Positions 44,351-53,742 of a stretch of 64,000 nt of DNA are shown here, one piece after another. The first letter of the stretch is position 1; each line of letters begins with the position of its first letter. The notes below the pieces were generated by a model, which made no database searches, was not told the origin of the DNA, and saw nothing but the letters and a program-made list of their open reading frames with translations. Source of the DNA: Pseudomonas sp. MM223 (GTDB lineage: Bacteria > Pseudomonadota > Gammaproteobacteria > Pseudomonadales > Pseudomonadaceae); NCBI GenBank assembly GCA_947090765.1, contig OX352322.1:825501-889500 (forward strand). Reading direction: 5' to 3'. The translations under genes and the position numbers were made by a program.

Positions 44351-45070
44351 ATGGCTGCAAAGGGTATTGTTCAGGTGATCAGCGCGCAGGTGTTGTCCGG
44401 CACCACCCTTACCCTAGGCTGGCTGGGTTTTGTGCCGTTGCTGGTCTGGGCGGTAAGCCGGGTTCGCTGGGTAGAACTGTTCACCGACCGGCGCCGCCAG
44501 CATTTGCTGTTTGGCACGGTGTTCTGCCTGTTCGCGCTGTGGTTGGTGAGGCGCGATTTTGATACCGGGGTGTCGTACCACTTCATTGGCATGACCGCGG
44601 TCACCCTGTTGCTGGACTGGCCGCTGGCGGTGCTGGGCGGGTTCATGGCGCAGCTTGGCTTGCTGGCGCTGGGGCGCCAGGACTTGGCAGCGCTGGGGGT
44701 GAATGGCCTGTTGCTGATTGGCTTGCCGGTGCTGATTACCGAGGTGTGCGCGATAGTGGTCGAACGCGCCCAGCCGCGAAACCTGTTCGTTTATATCTTC
44801 TGTTCGGGGTTCTTCCCGGCAGCGCTGACCGTGCTGGTGTGTGTGCCTGCGGCGCTGGGGTTGCTGTGGCTGGACGGGCGTTTTGCCTTGCCGGAGTGGC
44901 TCAGCGACTTTGTCGGCTACCTGTGGCTGATGATGTTCCCCGAAGCGTTCATCAACGGCATGGTGATCAGTGCGCTGGTGGTGTTTTGCCCGGAATGGCT
45001 GGAAACCTTCAACCGCACACGGTACCTGCAGGCGCCCTGGAAAGAAGAGAGCGATGAGCATGCGGTCTAG
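44351..45070 (+). CDS. CbiM-like energy-coupling factor permease
   Basis: 239 aa with about seven membrane segments. Motifs YHFIGMTAVTLLLDWPLAVL and SGFFPAALTVLVC, with MMFPEAFINGMVIS near the C-terminus, are those of the CbiM/NikM-type S-component family. It could import a metal ion, but no ATPase or CbiQ gene is beside it, so substrate and partners are unclear. Confidence 0.72.
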   Translation: MAAKGIVQVISAQVLSGTTLTLGWLGFVPLLVWAVSRVRWVELFTDRRRQHLLFGTVFCLFALWLVRRDFDTGVSYHFIGMTAVTLLLDWPLAVLGGFMAQLGLLALGRQDLAALGVNGLLLIGLPVLITEVCAIVVERAQPRNLFVYIFCSGFFPAALTVLVCVPAALGLLWLDGRFALPEWLSDFVGYLWLMMFPEAFINGMVISALVVFCPEWLETFNRTRYLQAPWKEESDEHAV

Positions 45071-45085
45071 AAGATAGTGGGGGAC

Positions 45086-45204
45086 CCTGTAGGAGCGGCC
45101 TTGTGTCGCGATGGGCCGCAAAGCGGCCCCCGTTTTTGGCGTTAGAGCAACAATTGCTGGGGCTGCTTTGCAGCCCTTTCGCGACACAAGGCCGCTCCTA
45201 CAGG
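45086..45204. repeat. Inverted pair of REP elements
   Basis: CCTGTAGGAGCGGCCTTGTG... at 45,086-45,130 and its inverted counterpart at 45,159-45,204, between two convergent transcription units. Confidence 0.8.
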
Positions 45205-45271
45205 TACCGCGCCAATCTTGAGGATTTGGGCTTACGGGCAAGAGGCCCGGCACAGCCACCTTGCAATCAGC

Positions 45272-45472
45272 TCAGTGCCGCGGCTCCAGGTCCCCCGAAT
45301 ACAGCTCATCTTCGGACTCTTCCGACCCCGCAATCTTGTGTTCCTCTGCCGCCCAGGCCCCCAGGTCGATCAGTTTGCAGCGGTCCGAACAAAACGGCCG
45401 GAATGCGCTTTTCTCAGCCCATTCCACAGGTGCGCCACAAGTAGGGCAATCGACGGTCAACGGCTGGCTCAT
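45272..45472 (-). CDS. yacG: DNA gyrase inhibitor YacG
   Basis: 66 aa. Zinc site [10 protein letters not shown]...FCSDRCK (C-x2-C and C-x3-C), followed by [16 protein letters not shown], the YacG signature. It binds GyrB in E. coli. The start codon overlaps the coaE stop by 4 bases. Confidence 0.92.
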   Translation of the reverse strand: MSQPLTVDCPTCGAPVEWAEKSAFRPFCSDRCKLIDLGAWAAEEHKIAGSEESEDELYSGDLEPRH

Positions 45473-46092
45473 GGCTGGCCTCCTTTCAAAGTCTGGTAAA
45501 AGTGGTGCAGGCGGTCAATCTGCTCATGCAGCGCGGCCAGGTCGCCGTCGTTGACCACCACATCATCGGCATGGCGCAGGCGTTCTTCGCGGGCCAGCTG
45601 GGCCTGCAGAATCGCCTGCACCTGTTCGGCACTGGTGTTGTCGCGCGCCAAGGTACGGGCTATTTGCAGCTCCTGCGGCGCATCGATCACCAGCACGCGC
45701 TGGGTTTTTTGGTACTGGCCCGACTCGATCAGCAGCGGCGACACATACACCGCATAGGGCGACTGCGCCTTGGCCAGGTAGCTGAAAATCTCCTGCCCGA
45801 TCAGCGGGTGCAACAGTTGCTCCAGCCATTTGCGCTGCGCCGGGTCGGCGAAGATCAGCCGGCGCAGGGCGGCGCGATCAAGCTGGCCGTCGGCCTGCAA
45901 CACATCCGGGCCGAAGCGCTCGACGATGCTGGCCAGGGCCGGCCGGCCCGGTTCGACAACCCAGCGCGCCGCCTGGTCGGCGTCGACCAGGTGCACGCCA
46001 AGCTCGACGAAGCGCTCGGCAGCCGCGCTCTTGCCGCTACCAATGCCGCCAGTCAGGCCGAGAATCCAGGGGGTAAAGGCTGCAGTGGCCAT
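45469..46092 (-). CDS. coaE: Dephospho-CoA kinase
   Basis: 207 aa. P-loop [23 protein letters not shown], and the lid region [20 protein letters not shown]. It catalyses the last step of coenzyme A synthesis. It lies between pilD and yacG as in other pseudomonads; a single base is shared with pilD. Intact. Confidence 0.93.
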   Translation of the reverse strand: MATAAFTPWILGLTGGIGSGKSAAAERFVELGVHLVDADQAARWVVEPGRPALASIVERFGPDVLQADGQLDRAALRRLIFADPAQRKWLEQLLHPLIGQEIFSYLAKAQSPYAVYVSPLLIESGQYQKTQRVLVIDAPQELQIARTLARDNTSAEQVQAILQAQLAREERLRHADDVVVNDGDLAALHEQIDRLHHFYQTLKGGQP

Positions 46093-46958
46093 TAGTATCC
46101 AAGCAGTTGCATGTAAGAGGCGTATATTTCATCACCCCAGAGCACAGCAATCCACCCCGCAATCGCCAGATAAGGGCCAAACGGTATCGCCGTACCCATC
46201 GCATGCCGGCGCAAACGCAGCAGGCACAGGCCAATTACCGCCCCCACCACCGACGACAGCAGCAGCGTCAACGGCAGCACCTGCCAACCGCCCCAGGCCC
46301 CGATCAGCGCCATCAGCTTGAAGTCGCCATAGCCCATGCCTTCCTTGCCGGTGACCAGCTTGAACACCCAGTACACCGTCCACAGGCTGAGGTACCCGAC
46401 CACCGCGCCCCACAGCGCGTCGGCCAGTGGCACATACAGGCCGAAGGCGTTCACGATCAGCCCAAGCCACAGCATCGGCAGCACCAGCGCATCCGGCAGC
46501 AACTGGTGGTCTGCATCAATAAGGCTCAGGGCCAGCAGGCACCAGGTCAGCGGCAGTGCCACCAAGGCCTCGGCCGAAACACCAAAGCGCCAGGCCACCA
46601 CCAGCGACAGCAGCGCGCTGGCCACCTCCACCAGCGGGTAGCGTGGGCTGATACGGGCCTTGCAGGATGAGCAACGCCCGCGCAACGCCAGGTAGCTGAG
46701 TACCGGAATGTTCTCCCACGCGCGAATCTGATGCGCGCAATGCGGGCAGCGGGAGGCCGGCAGGCACAGGTCGAACCGTTCGTGTTGCGCCACCGGCAGC
46801 CCCAATACCTCTTGCGCTTCACGCTGCCATTGCCGCTCCAGCATGATCGGCAGGCGATATACCAGCACGTTCAGAAAGCTGCCCACCAGCAGGCCGAGCA
46901 CCGTGGCCAGGGTGAGGAAGTACGCCGGCTGCTCAGCCAGCAAAGTCCATAAAGTCAT
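46092..46958 (-). CDS. pilD: Prepilin peptidase / N-methyltransferase
   Basis: 288 aa, full-length. N-terminal loop with two zinc pairs (CPHC and CSSCKARIS). Catalytic Asp in [11 protein letters not shown] and in [14 protein letters not shown]; eight or so membrane segments. It cleaves and methylates prepilins and type II pseudopilins. Compare the shorter ICE peptidase at 30,497. Confidence 0.93.
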   Translation of the reverse strand: MTLWTLLAEQPAYFLTLATVLGLLVGSFLNVLVYRLPIMLERQWQREAQEVLGLPVAQHERFDLCLPASRCPHCAHQIRAWENIPVLSYLALRGRCSSCKARISPRYPLVEVASALLSLVVAWRFGVSAEALVALPLTWCLLALSLIDADHQLLPDALVLPMLWLGLIVNAFGLYVPLADALWGAVVGYLSLWTVYWVFKLVTGKEGMGYGDFKLMALIGAWGGWQVLPLTLLLSSVVGAVIGLCLLRLRRHAMGTAIPFGPYLAIAGWIAVLWGDEIYASYMQLLGY

Positions 46959-46960
46959 GT

Positions 46961-48169
46961 TCAGATCAAGCTACCCAACTGGAAGATCGGCAGGTACATC
47001 GCCACCACCAGGCCACCCACCAGCAGGCCCAGGATCAGCACGATGGCCGGCTCCAGCAGGCTGGTCAACTGGTCCAGCGCCTGGCTGACCTGTTCCTCGT
47101 AATGGCTGGCGGCTTTATCCAGCATCTGGTCCAGCGTACCGCTGGACTCACCGATGGCCGTCAGCTGCACCAGCAGCGGTGGAAACAGCGGCTCACCCGC
47201 CATCGCCTGGTTCAGCCCCTGCCCATTGGCCATGCCCTGGCGCAGCCGCAACACCGCCTGCTCATGCAGCTCGCCCCCGGTCACCCTGGCCACCGTGCCC
47301 AGTGCATCCAGCAACGGCACCCCGGCGCCGTACGACGTTGCCAGGCTACGCGCAAACCGCGCCAGCGCTGCCTCCCGCAGCAACTTGCCAAACACCGGCA
47401 AGCCCAGTACCCGTCGAGATATCCACAGGCGCACTGGCACATGCTGCCGGTAAAGCTGGCGCACGGCAAAACCCAGCACCACCCCCATCACCAGTAACAG
47501 CGGCGCAAACCGGCTCAGCCCTGTGGACAAGTCGATCACCCATTGGGTAAATGCCGGCAACGCCGCGCCCATGCCAGCGAACATGCTTTCGAATTTCGGG
47601 ATCACCTCCAGCAACAAGATTGCCGACACCCCCAGCCCGGTCAGCAACAGCAGCAACGGGTAGATCATCGCCTTGCGCACCTTCTTGTGCAGCGCCCGGC
47701 GCTGTTCCAGCATGCCCGCCAGTTGCTCCAGCTGCCGGTCGAGCGTGCCGGACTGCTCACCCACCCGCACCAGGTTGCAGTACAACGCATCAAACCACGC
47801 CGGGTGCCGCTGCAACGCATCCGCCAGCCCCAGGCCCGAGGCCACATCCTGTTTCAATCTATCCAGCAACGCCGCCTGCGCCGCATCGCAACCACTGCGC
47901 CCCATCACCTCGAACGCCTGCAACAACGGCACCCCAGCCTTGAGCAGTGTCGCCAACTGCCGGCTGAACCCCGCCGGGTCCGCCTTCGCCCGCCGCTTCG
48001 GCAAGCTGAACGCCAGCCCGCTGGCCGGCCGCAAACTGGCTACCGTGATGCCTTGGCGCATCAACCCGGCACGCACATAAGCCGGGCTGCGCCCAGGCGT
48101 TTGGCCGCTGACCGGCGTGCCGTTGGCATCGGTGCCGTGCCAGCGGTAAAGCAGTGAAGTCGAAGCCAT
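46961..48169 (-). CDS. pilC: Type IV pilus inner membrane platform protein PilC
   Basis: 402 aa from MASTSLLYRWHGTDANGTPV (ATG 48167-48169, AAAGGAC upstream). Two T2SS-F domains (about 65-190 and 270-395) with membrane segments YPLLLLLTGLGVSAILLLEV and the C-terminal ILGLLVGGLVVAMYLPIFQL. It lies beside pilD and divergent from pilA. Confidence 0.92.
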   Translation of the reverse strand: MASTSLLYRWHGTDANGTPVSGQTPGRSPAYVRAGLMRQGITVASLRPASGLAFSLPKRRAKADPAGFSRQLATLLKAGVPLLQAFEVMGRSGCDAAQAALLDRLKQDVASGLGLADALQRHPAWFDALYCNLVRVGEQSGTLDRQLEQLAGMLEQRRALHKKVRKAMIYPLLLLLTGLGVSAILLLEVIPKFESMFAGMGAALPAFTQWVIDLSTGLSRFAPLLLVMGVVLGFAVRQLYRQHVPVRLWISRRVLGLPVFGKLLREAALARFARSLATSYGAGVPLLDALGTVARVTGGELHEQAVLRLRQGMANGQGLNQAMAGEPLFPPLLVQLTAIGESSGTLDQMLDKAASHYEEQVSQALDQLTSLLEPAIVLILGLLVGGLVVAMYLPIFQLGSLI

Positions 48170-48385
48170 GCAAAGGTCCTTTTTCTGCCCCGGCGACAAG
48201 CCTGGAAACAGCTTGCCGCGTCCATGCAAGGGCGCGCGTCCGTGATGCTCACTAGAGTAGTTCAGCGAAGATGACGCCCAAGCGGGCAGGGGTGACAAAA
48301 GGTGTCTGTTCAGGCCTACTGCGCCGCTGCCGGTTGGGGCGCAACAGACCTCAATGTGTAAGCGAATCAAAAAGGAAATACGTTC

Positions 48386-48796
48386 ATGAAAGGGCAACGC
48401 GGTATCACCCTGATCGAACTGATGATCGTTGTCGCGATCATCGGCATTCTGGCGACCATCGCCTTACCGATGTACACCAACCACCAGGCCCGCTCCAAGG
48501 CGGCGGCCGGCCTGCTGGAAATCAGCGCGCTGAAAACGGCGATGGATTTGCGGTTGAATGACGGGAAAGACGTAGCGGGCGTGGCCGAGCTGGGTGGCCA
48601 GCCGGCGACGGCGCATTGCGCGATCACTGCCGAGGGCAAGGCGGCGGATGGCAGCGGGAAGATTGCCTGCACGCTGGTGGATGCGCCGGCCAATGTGATG
48701 GGCAAGGCACTGACCCTGACGCGTTCGGCCAGCGGCTGGGCATGCACCACCGACATCGAGGAAGACTTGGCGCCCAAGGGGTGCAAGGGGGCTTGA
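48386..48796 (+). CDS. pilA: Type IV pilin PilA
   Basis: 136 aa. Leader MKGQRG is cleaved before [20 protein letters not shown]; the consensus +1 Phe is replaced by Ile. Four Cys (AHCAI, KIACT, WACTT, KGCKG) suit disulphide loops. Divergent from pilC, with no pilB between them. Confidence 0.9.
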   Translation: MKGQRGITLIELMIVVAIIGILATIALPMYTNHQARSKAAAGLLEISALKTAMDLRLNDGKDVAGVAELGGQPATAHCAITAEGKAADGSGKIACTLVDAPANVMGKALTLTRSASGWACTTDIEEDLAPKGCKGA

Positions 48797-48867
48797 GGGC
48801 AGGGCAATAAACTAGCGGAAACAGGGGTTTGCGTTGCGGGTGTGAGCAGTGGTACGTTGCGCTACAC

Positions 48868-48943
48868 GCCGGTGTAGCTCAGTCGGTAGAGCAGCGCACT
48901 CGTAACGCGAAGGTCGCAGGTTCGATTCCTGTCTCCGGCACCA
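48868..48943 (+). tRNA. tRNA-Thr (anticodon CGT)
   Basis: 76 nt with acceptor GCCGGTG, D-loop AGCTCAGTCGGTAGAG, anticodon loop ACTCGTAAC, T-loop GGTTCGATTCC, and encoded CCA. Its 3' end is the insertion target of the following island. Confidence 0.96.
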
Positions 48944-48989
48944 GTTCAGGTTCCAGCGAAGGCAACCAAAATCTCTGGAACCCGCGTAA

Positions 48990-49014
48990 AACCTGCCTTC
49001 TGGCGGGTTTTTTC
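48990..49014 (+). terminator. Terminator behind tRNA-Thr
   Basis: AACCTGCC-TTCT-GGCGGGTT with T6 run; one G-U pair. Confidence 0.85.
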
Positions 49015-49104
49015 GTTATGGCGTTCCGTCGGATTCCGACAGCTGCCAGCCGATTTAGGGGTAACGTTTGGGATAAAGTCGATTCGATAATGGGGTTTAC
49101 CCTT

Positions 49105-50427
49105 ATGTCTCGTACTACTGATCCCCTGACTGACACCGCTTGCCGCTCGGCCAAACCAACTGACCGCCCCTACAAGCTTTTCGACGGTGACGGGCTTTAC
49201 CTCCTCGTTTACCCCAATGGCCGCAAAGGCTGGCGCTTCCGGTATGTGAAACCGGATGGGCGAGAGGGGCTGACCTCGTTTGGCAACTATCCCGTCATCG
49301 GTCTCGCAGATGCTCGGCAGAAGCGTCTGGAGACTAAGCGGATGCTGGCTGAGGGCATCGATCCGATTGCGTCCAAGCAGCAGGCCAAGGCCGAGGCGGT
49401 TGTCAGAGGGCACACCTTTGAGCGCGTTGCCTTAGACTGGCATAAGGAAATGTCCGTGAAATGGGCGCCTGGCCATTCGAGGACCGTGTTGAGTCGCTTG
49501 AAGACTCACGTATTCCCGCTGCTAGGCGCACGCGCCATCGTTAATCTGGATACTTTCGACCTCATGCAGCCACTGGATGCGATCAAGAAGCGCGGCACGA
49601 TCGATGTGGCTTTGAGGGTACAAAACTACCTTCAGAGCATCATGCGTGAGGCGAAGCGGCTACGGCTGATCACGGTGAACCCAGCATATGACCTTGAAGG
49701 CTTCATCAGCGCGCCACGGGTTACGCACCGGCCTGCACTCCCGCTGTCACGTCTGCCTGAGTTGATGGACCGCATCGAGAACTACAAAGGGCGCACGCTC
49801 ACTCGGCTGACAGTCATGCTGTCGCTGCATGTGTTTGTTCGGTCCAGCGAATTGCGCTTCGCACGCTGGAGTGAGTTCGATCTGAAGCGCGGCATATGGG
49901 AGATACCTGACACGCGGCCCGCTTTGGATGGCGTCCCGTATTCGACCAGAGGCACGAAGATTGCGGGCGACATCCATCTGGTCCCTCTGTCACCGCAAGC
50001 GGTGGCGTTGCTCAAACAGATTCATGCGATCACGGGGTACTTCGATTTGGTGTTCACCAGTGACGCTCGCTCGTGGAAGCCAATGTCCGAGAACACGGTC
50101 AACAGCGCTTTGCGGAACATGGGCTATGACACCAAGACCGAAATCTGCGGGCATGGCTTCCGGTCCATGGCGTGCAGTGCCTTGGTTGAATCCGGGCTGT
50201 GGTCAGAGACGGCTATCGAGCGGCAGATGAGCCACAGGGAGCGCAACAACGTTCGGGCGGCGTATATCCACAAGGCCGAGTTCCTGGAGGAACGGCGATT
50301 GATCATGAGTTGGTGGAGTCGTTACCTCGAAGCGAACCGGCAGGAGCATATCTCGCCGCATGAGTTCGCGAATCAGACCGGGGTAAACGTTTCTAGCCTA
50401 AGAGCAAGGCGTGGCTCAGTCGAGTGA
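49105..50427 (+). CDS. P4-type tyrosine integrase
   Basis: 440 aa from MSRTTDPLTDTACRSAKPTD (ATG 49105). DUF4102 arm-binding N-domain (YKLFDGDGLYLLVYPNGRKG). Catalytic residues: Arg in SSELRFARW, HGFR, MSHRERN and Tyr in RAAYIHK. The gene lies directly behind tRNA-Thr, the target of the element. Intact. The longer open frame from 48,829 crosses the tRNA. Confidence 0.92.
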   Translation: MSRTTDPLTDTACRSAKPTDRPYKLFDGDGLYLLVYPNGRKGWRFRYVKPDGREGLTSFGNYPVIGLADARQKRLETKRMLAEGIDPIASKQQAKAEAVVRGHTFERVALDWHKEMSVKWAPGHSRTVLSRLKTHVFPLLGARAIVNLDTFDLMQPLDAIKKRGTIDVALRVQNYLQSIMREAKRLRLITVNPAYDLEGFISAPRVTHRPALPLSRLPELMDRIENYKGRTLTRLTVMLSLHVFVRSSELRFARWSEFDLKRGIWEIPDTRPALDGVPYSTRGTKIAGDIHLVPLSPQAVALLKQIHAITGYFDLVFTSDARSWKPMSENTVNSALRNMGYDTKTEICGHGFRSMACSALVESGLWSETAIERQMSHRERNNVRAAYIHKAEFLEERRLIMSWWSRYLEANRQEHISPHEFANQTGVNVSSLRARRGSVE

Positions 50428-50467
50428 GTGCCCGGCTTCGAATTTTCGGTGATCCGCTTTCCACGCG

Positions 50468-50512
50468 GGTCCATCCAAACAGGGCTGCAAAGCCGCCCTG
50501 TTTGGATGGACC
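50468..50512. repeat. Perfect 18-bp inverted repeat with 9-base loop
   Basis: GGTCCATCCAAACAGGGC and its exact complement flank TGCAAAGCC, 41 bases after the integrase stop. Possible terminator for int, though followed by TCACCTAAAAAA rather than T. Confidence 0.7.
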
Positions 50513-50867
50513 TCACCTAAAAAATCAAAAGCACGAAATCGGCCACTGGAAACCACGGGATTCCGTACACGCCCAATGCTATTTTCAACTGCAAAATCCA
50601 GCGGGCGAGTCGCTTGACCCTCTCGGATTGCGGGCGTAGAAAAGACAGTGCAAAGGCTGTCGTTGACAGCACCCCAGGTGACCCGAGCCTTCAAGGTCAC
50701 GCCGCTCTCGCGGTGGCTCTACCCAAGGGCGATTCGCATCCGGCAGCTCGCCCGGTCACTACCCATGTGATGGATGCTCTTACACATATGGCGTTCGTGC
50801 GCCGATACACCCTACCTCGCTGCCCTGCAGCAACCTATCCGCTTGGCCGACTATTGCGCCAACCTGT

Positions 50868-50897
50868 GCCCGTCTCTTTCTTTGGAAAGAGACGGGC
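50868..50897. terminator. 13-bp hairpin
   Basis: GCCCGTCTCTTTC-TTTG-GAAAGAGACGGGC. A short loop and strong stem; the following bases ACTTCTATC are only weakly T-rich. Confidence 0.45.
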
Positions 50898-51321
50898 ACT
50901 TCTATCACTGCTGCAGCACTGATCACACAAGGCTTTGCGGCAATCCCCCGCGTGACAATCGGCGTGACAAACGCCGATGTCACCAGCAACAGCCATGTAG
51001 ATGATGGTGCCGCAGACCAGGGAATGGACTGCACCTGACTGACAGTCAGGCATGCCCCGGTCATCGCATTGCTGCGTTTACCCGGCTCAGGATCTTCAGG
51101 CGCTGGTCTCGTCAGCCAGTGCTGCCTCCACCCGCCCACCGGTAACGGTGCTCAGGAGGCCAGATCATCAGATGCCCTTGCTCCCGGATGTAAGGAGCCG
51201 CCAGTCCCGCGTAGTGGACATTCCCCACAGGTCGCAGGGGCCTTGATCCCTGATAACACTCAGCATTCTTGGCGGGATGACGTGGGGCGAGGATCGGAGA
51301 ACGAACGATGAGGTGACCGAC

Positions 51322-52302
51322 ATGGCATTGGTGGGTAGACGCGATGGCCGCAATTTCGGCTACGGCAGGCAATTGAGCTACGCAGGGCCGCAGGCGCTGA
51401 AAGATATGTTCGGGCGTGGCCACTACGGCACGGTCAAGGCGCACTGTGATCGGTGGCAGGCATTCGTGAAGTGGTGCCGTTCCGAACAGGGGCCAGGTAT
51501 CAATGATGCGCGGCAGATTGATCGGAAGGTATTGGCGGACTATGCGGTGTATCTGCGCGATGCGGTTGAGTGCGGTAGCCTCGCCATCAGCACCGCACAA
51601 AACCGCCTATCCAGCGTTAACAGGACCATGGCGGCGCTTCGCGGTGATCAGTACGTGAAGTTGCCCAGTCCGAGCAAGGCATTGGGTATGCAGCGCACTG
51701 GGGTTCGCCACTCGGTGCCGCAGGGCCAAGACCGCGAACGGGTTAAGCAGATCGTCGATGCGCTTTGCCGAAATCATCAGCAACGGGCCGCCGCAATCGT
51801 TCTGTTGGCACTGGCCACTGGCATGCGCTTGCGTGAGGCCATCTTGGCGGATCTGCCACGACTAAGCCGTGAGGCTAACGAGCTAGGCAGGATCAATATT
51901 CAGGATGGTACCAAAGGCGGTCGCGCCGGTGCCTCGGCGCCGCGTTGGATTGCGGTGAACGACGATGTTCGCGAGGCGCTTGGGTTTTCACGGCAGGTAT
52001 CGCCTGTGGGTAGCCACAACCTGGTTGCTCCGCACGAAAGCTACCGGAATCTTCTGCAAGAAATTATCCGCCCTGCGCGGGACATCCTGCATGCACACAA
52101 CCTCAAAGGCTTCCATGAGCTAAGAGCGGCGTACGCATGTGAGCGCTATGAGCAAATCACCCAACACCGAGCGCCTATCAATGGCGGCCACTGTTGCCAG
52201 TTAGATAGGAGCCTTGATCGTGAAGCTCGCAGGCAGATCAGCTACGAGCTTGGGCACGGTCGAATCGACGTGGTCGCGGCTTACATTGGACCGCGCGCAT
52301 GA
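51322..52302 (+). CDS. Integrase_1-like tyrosine recombinase
   Basis: 326 aa from MALVGRRDGRNFGYGRQLSY, with GAGGTG upstream; an ATG at 51277 is weaker. N-terminal SAM-like DNA-binding part (YGTVKAHCDRWQAFVKWCRS). Catalytic features: Arg in ATGMRLREAI, HELRAAYACERY, GHGRIDVVAAYIG with Tyr. This is not a P4-type integrase and resembles the Integrase_1 family of proteobacterial mobile DNA. It may act on a different site from int1. Confidence 0.78.
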   Translation: MALVGRRDGRNFGYGRQLSYAGPQALKDMFGRGHYGTVKAHCDRWQAFVKWCRSEQGPGINDARQIDRKVLADYAVYLRDAVECGSLAISTAQNRLSSVNRTMAALRGDQYVKLPSPSKALGMQRTGVRHSVPQGQDRERVKQIVDALCRNHQQRAAAIVLLALATGMRLREAILADLPRLSREANELGRINIQDGTKGGRAGASAPRWIAVNDDVREALGFSRQVSPVGSHNLVAPHESYRNLLQEIIRPARDILHAHNLKGFHELRAAYACERYEQITQHRAPINGGHCCQLDRSLDREARRQISYELGHGRIDVVAAYIGPRA

Positions 52303-52586
52303 AAAAGCCATTCGACATGGAACTGTTCCTGGCTGCGCTGCTGACGGGTTCGTACGCAACTCGGCAGCGCCATTTACGGCAAGCAATTCTCATCCAAGCT
52401 GAGATATCTAAACACTGGCAGCTGGAAACACCTTGGTCTTGGCAGAGGAAGCATGTGGTTTGGTTTCTAGAGCGCCACCTAGCTAGGCGCAGTGAGGCGA
52501 CTCGGTATTACCACTTTTTGACCATGCGGCTGATTGCTCGTCGTTTAGCAAGGCCATGGATCTTCAACTACCAAGCGAAGATGTGA
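52299..52586 (+). CDS. Small basic partner of the recombinase, 95 aa
   Basis: Starts inside the recombinase stop (ATGA overlap). MKKPFDMELFLAALLTGSYA, then Arg-rich helices (ERHLARRSEATRYYHFLTMR). Probably a DNA-binding partner; no known family. Translational coupling suggests a joint function. Confidence 0.6.
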   Translation: MKKPFDMELFLAALLTGSYATRQRHLRQAILIQAEISKHWQLETPWSWQRKHVVWFLERHLARRSEATRYYHFLTMRLIARRLARPWIFNYQAKM

Positions 52587-52842
52587 TTTTTATAGTCACC
52601 ATCGATAGCAATTGACCCATAACGCCCCTAGCGGCAGGACACTCTAGTTATAGCTTTGCATGGCGGCAAATTGACATGATGCGGCAAGGTCAGCATTATG
52701 AAATTGGATCCACTTCCCGTCTCTAGCAATCCTCGGGTTCCGCAAGCTGTACGCGAATCTACGCTCCCGACCCAGTGCTGGAACTTACTGACGTTAACCT
52801 GCGCCATACCGATGGTGCTCGCTGAAAGAGGGCTGTGCCACG

Positions 52843-53742
52843 ATGTCATCACTCGGAGAATTACCCAAGGGAGTTCATCAGATCGTCACATTGCCGTCGC
52901 CCCCCTTGGGTGATCTGTGGAGTTCTATTTTCCTTGATCAGGGAATCAAGGATCAGTTGCTCGGTCAGGCGGTGGTCAACTTCACTGTACGAAAGTCGGT
53001 CCCTCGTACTGTCCTGCCCTTGCACGGTACGATTTTGTTGGTCGGCGAGCCGGGGACTGGCAAGACTTCGTTGGCTCGAGGGTTAGCCCATAAGACAGCA
53101 GAAATCTTTACCAAACAGAAGTTTTCTCTGATTGAAGTCGATCCTCATGCGTTGGGTAGCGCCATGATGGGGAAAACCCAGAAGGCGGTTTCAGATCTAT
53201 TCGGTCAGACTATCGCTGAGGCGGCGATGGCCGGCCCCACCATCGTGCTGCTGGATGAAGTGGAAACTCTCGCCGCTGATCGCAGCAAGCTCAGCCTCAG
53301 TGCAAATCCGGTGGACATTCACCGGGCGACGGATGCCGTGCTGGTTCAGTTGGATCTGCTCGCCGAGTCACATAAAAATCTGTTGTTTATCGCTACCTCA
53401 AATTTTCCGCAGGCGGTAGATGAAGCGTTCACCTCACGTTGTGATTTGGTGCTGGAAATTCCGCTCCCCAATCGCGAGGCATGTGGGCAGATATTGACTT
53501 CCTGCCTTTCCGACTTGGGCAAGTTTTTCCCCCCAGTTGCAAAACTGCCTCAGGCCCCGGGCTTCGCTGACGTCCTGGATGAGGTTTTTGGCCTGGATGG
53601 CCGAGCCATTCGTAAACTCGTTGCCAGTGCGATGACGCTTCGTAAGGAGGTCGCACTCAAACCCGGTGAGCTGAAGGTGGCAGATCTGTTGCAGGCGGCC
53701 AGAGCTTCCAAAGCAGTCCGCTTGAGGAGGGAAGCCGCATGA
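52843..53742 (+). CDS. cap6: CBASS TRIP13/Pch2-like AAA+ ATPase (Cap6)
   Basis: 299 aa. Walker A LVGEPGTGKTSLA (about 67-79), Walker B IVLLDEVETL (134-142), sensor TSNFPQAVDEAFTSRCD with the Arg finger, and sensor 2 GLDGRAIRKLV. Close to the eukaryotic HORMA remodeller TRIP13. In type III CBASS this ATPase opens closed HORMA proteins and switches off the CD-NTase. First gene of the operon; ATGA overlap with the next gene. Confidence 0.87.
   Translation: MSSLGELPKGVHQIVTLPSPPLGDLWSSIFLDQGIKDQLLGQAVVNFTVRKSVPRTVLPLHGTILLVGEPGTGKTSLARGLAHKTAEIFTKQKFSLIEVDPHALGSAMMGKTQKAVSDLFGQTIAEAAMAGPTIVLLDEVETLAADRSKLSLSANPVDIHRATDAVLVQLDLLAESHKNLLFIATSNFPQAVDEAFTSRCDLVLEIPLPNREACGQILTSCLSDLGKFFPPVAKLPQAPGFADVLDEVFGLDGRAIRKLVASAMTLRKEVALKPGELKVADLLQAARASKAVRLRREAA

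Larger units (their letters stand above)
50428..51321. other. Gene-poor stretch with two hairpins
   Basis: Short open frames lack ribosome sites and consistent composition. Contains perfect inverted repeats at 50,468-50,512 and 50,868-50,897. Confidence 0.55.

Noticed and set aside
48829..49104. N-terminal extension of int1
   Set aside because: The open frame passes through the tRNA-Thr gene and its terminator; the ATG at 49105 gives the normal family N-terminus.
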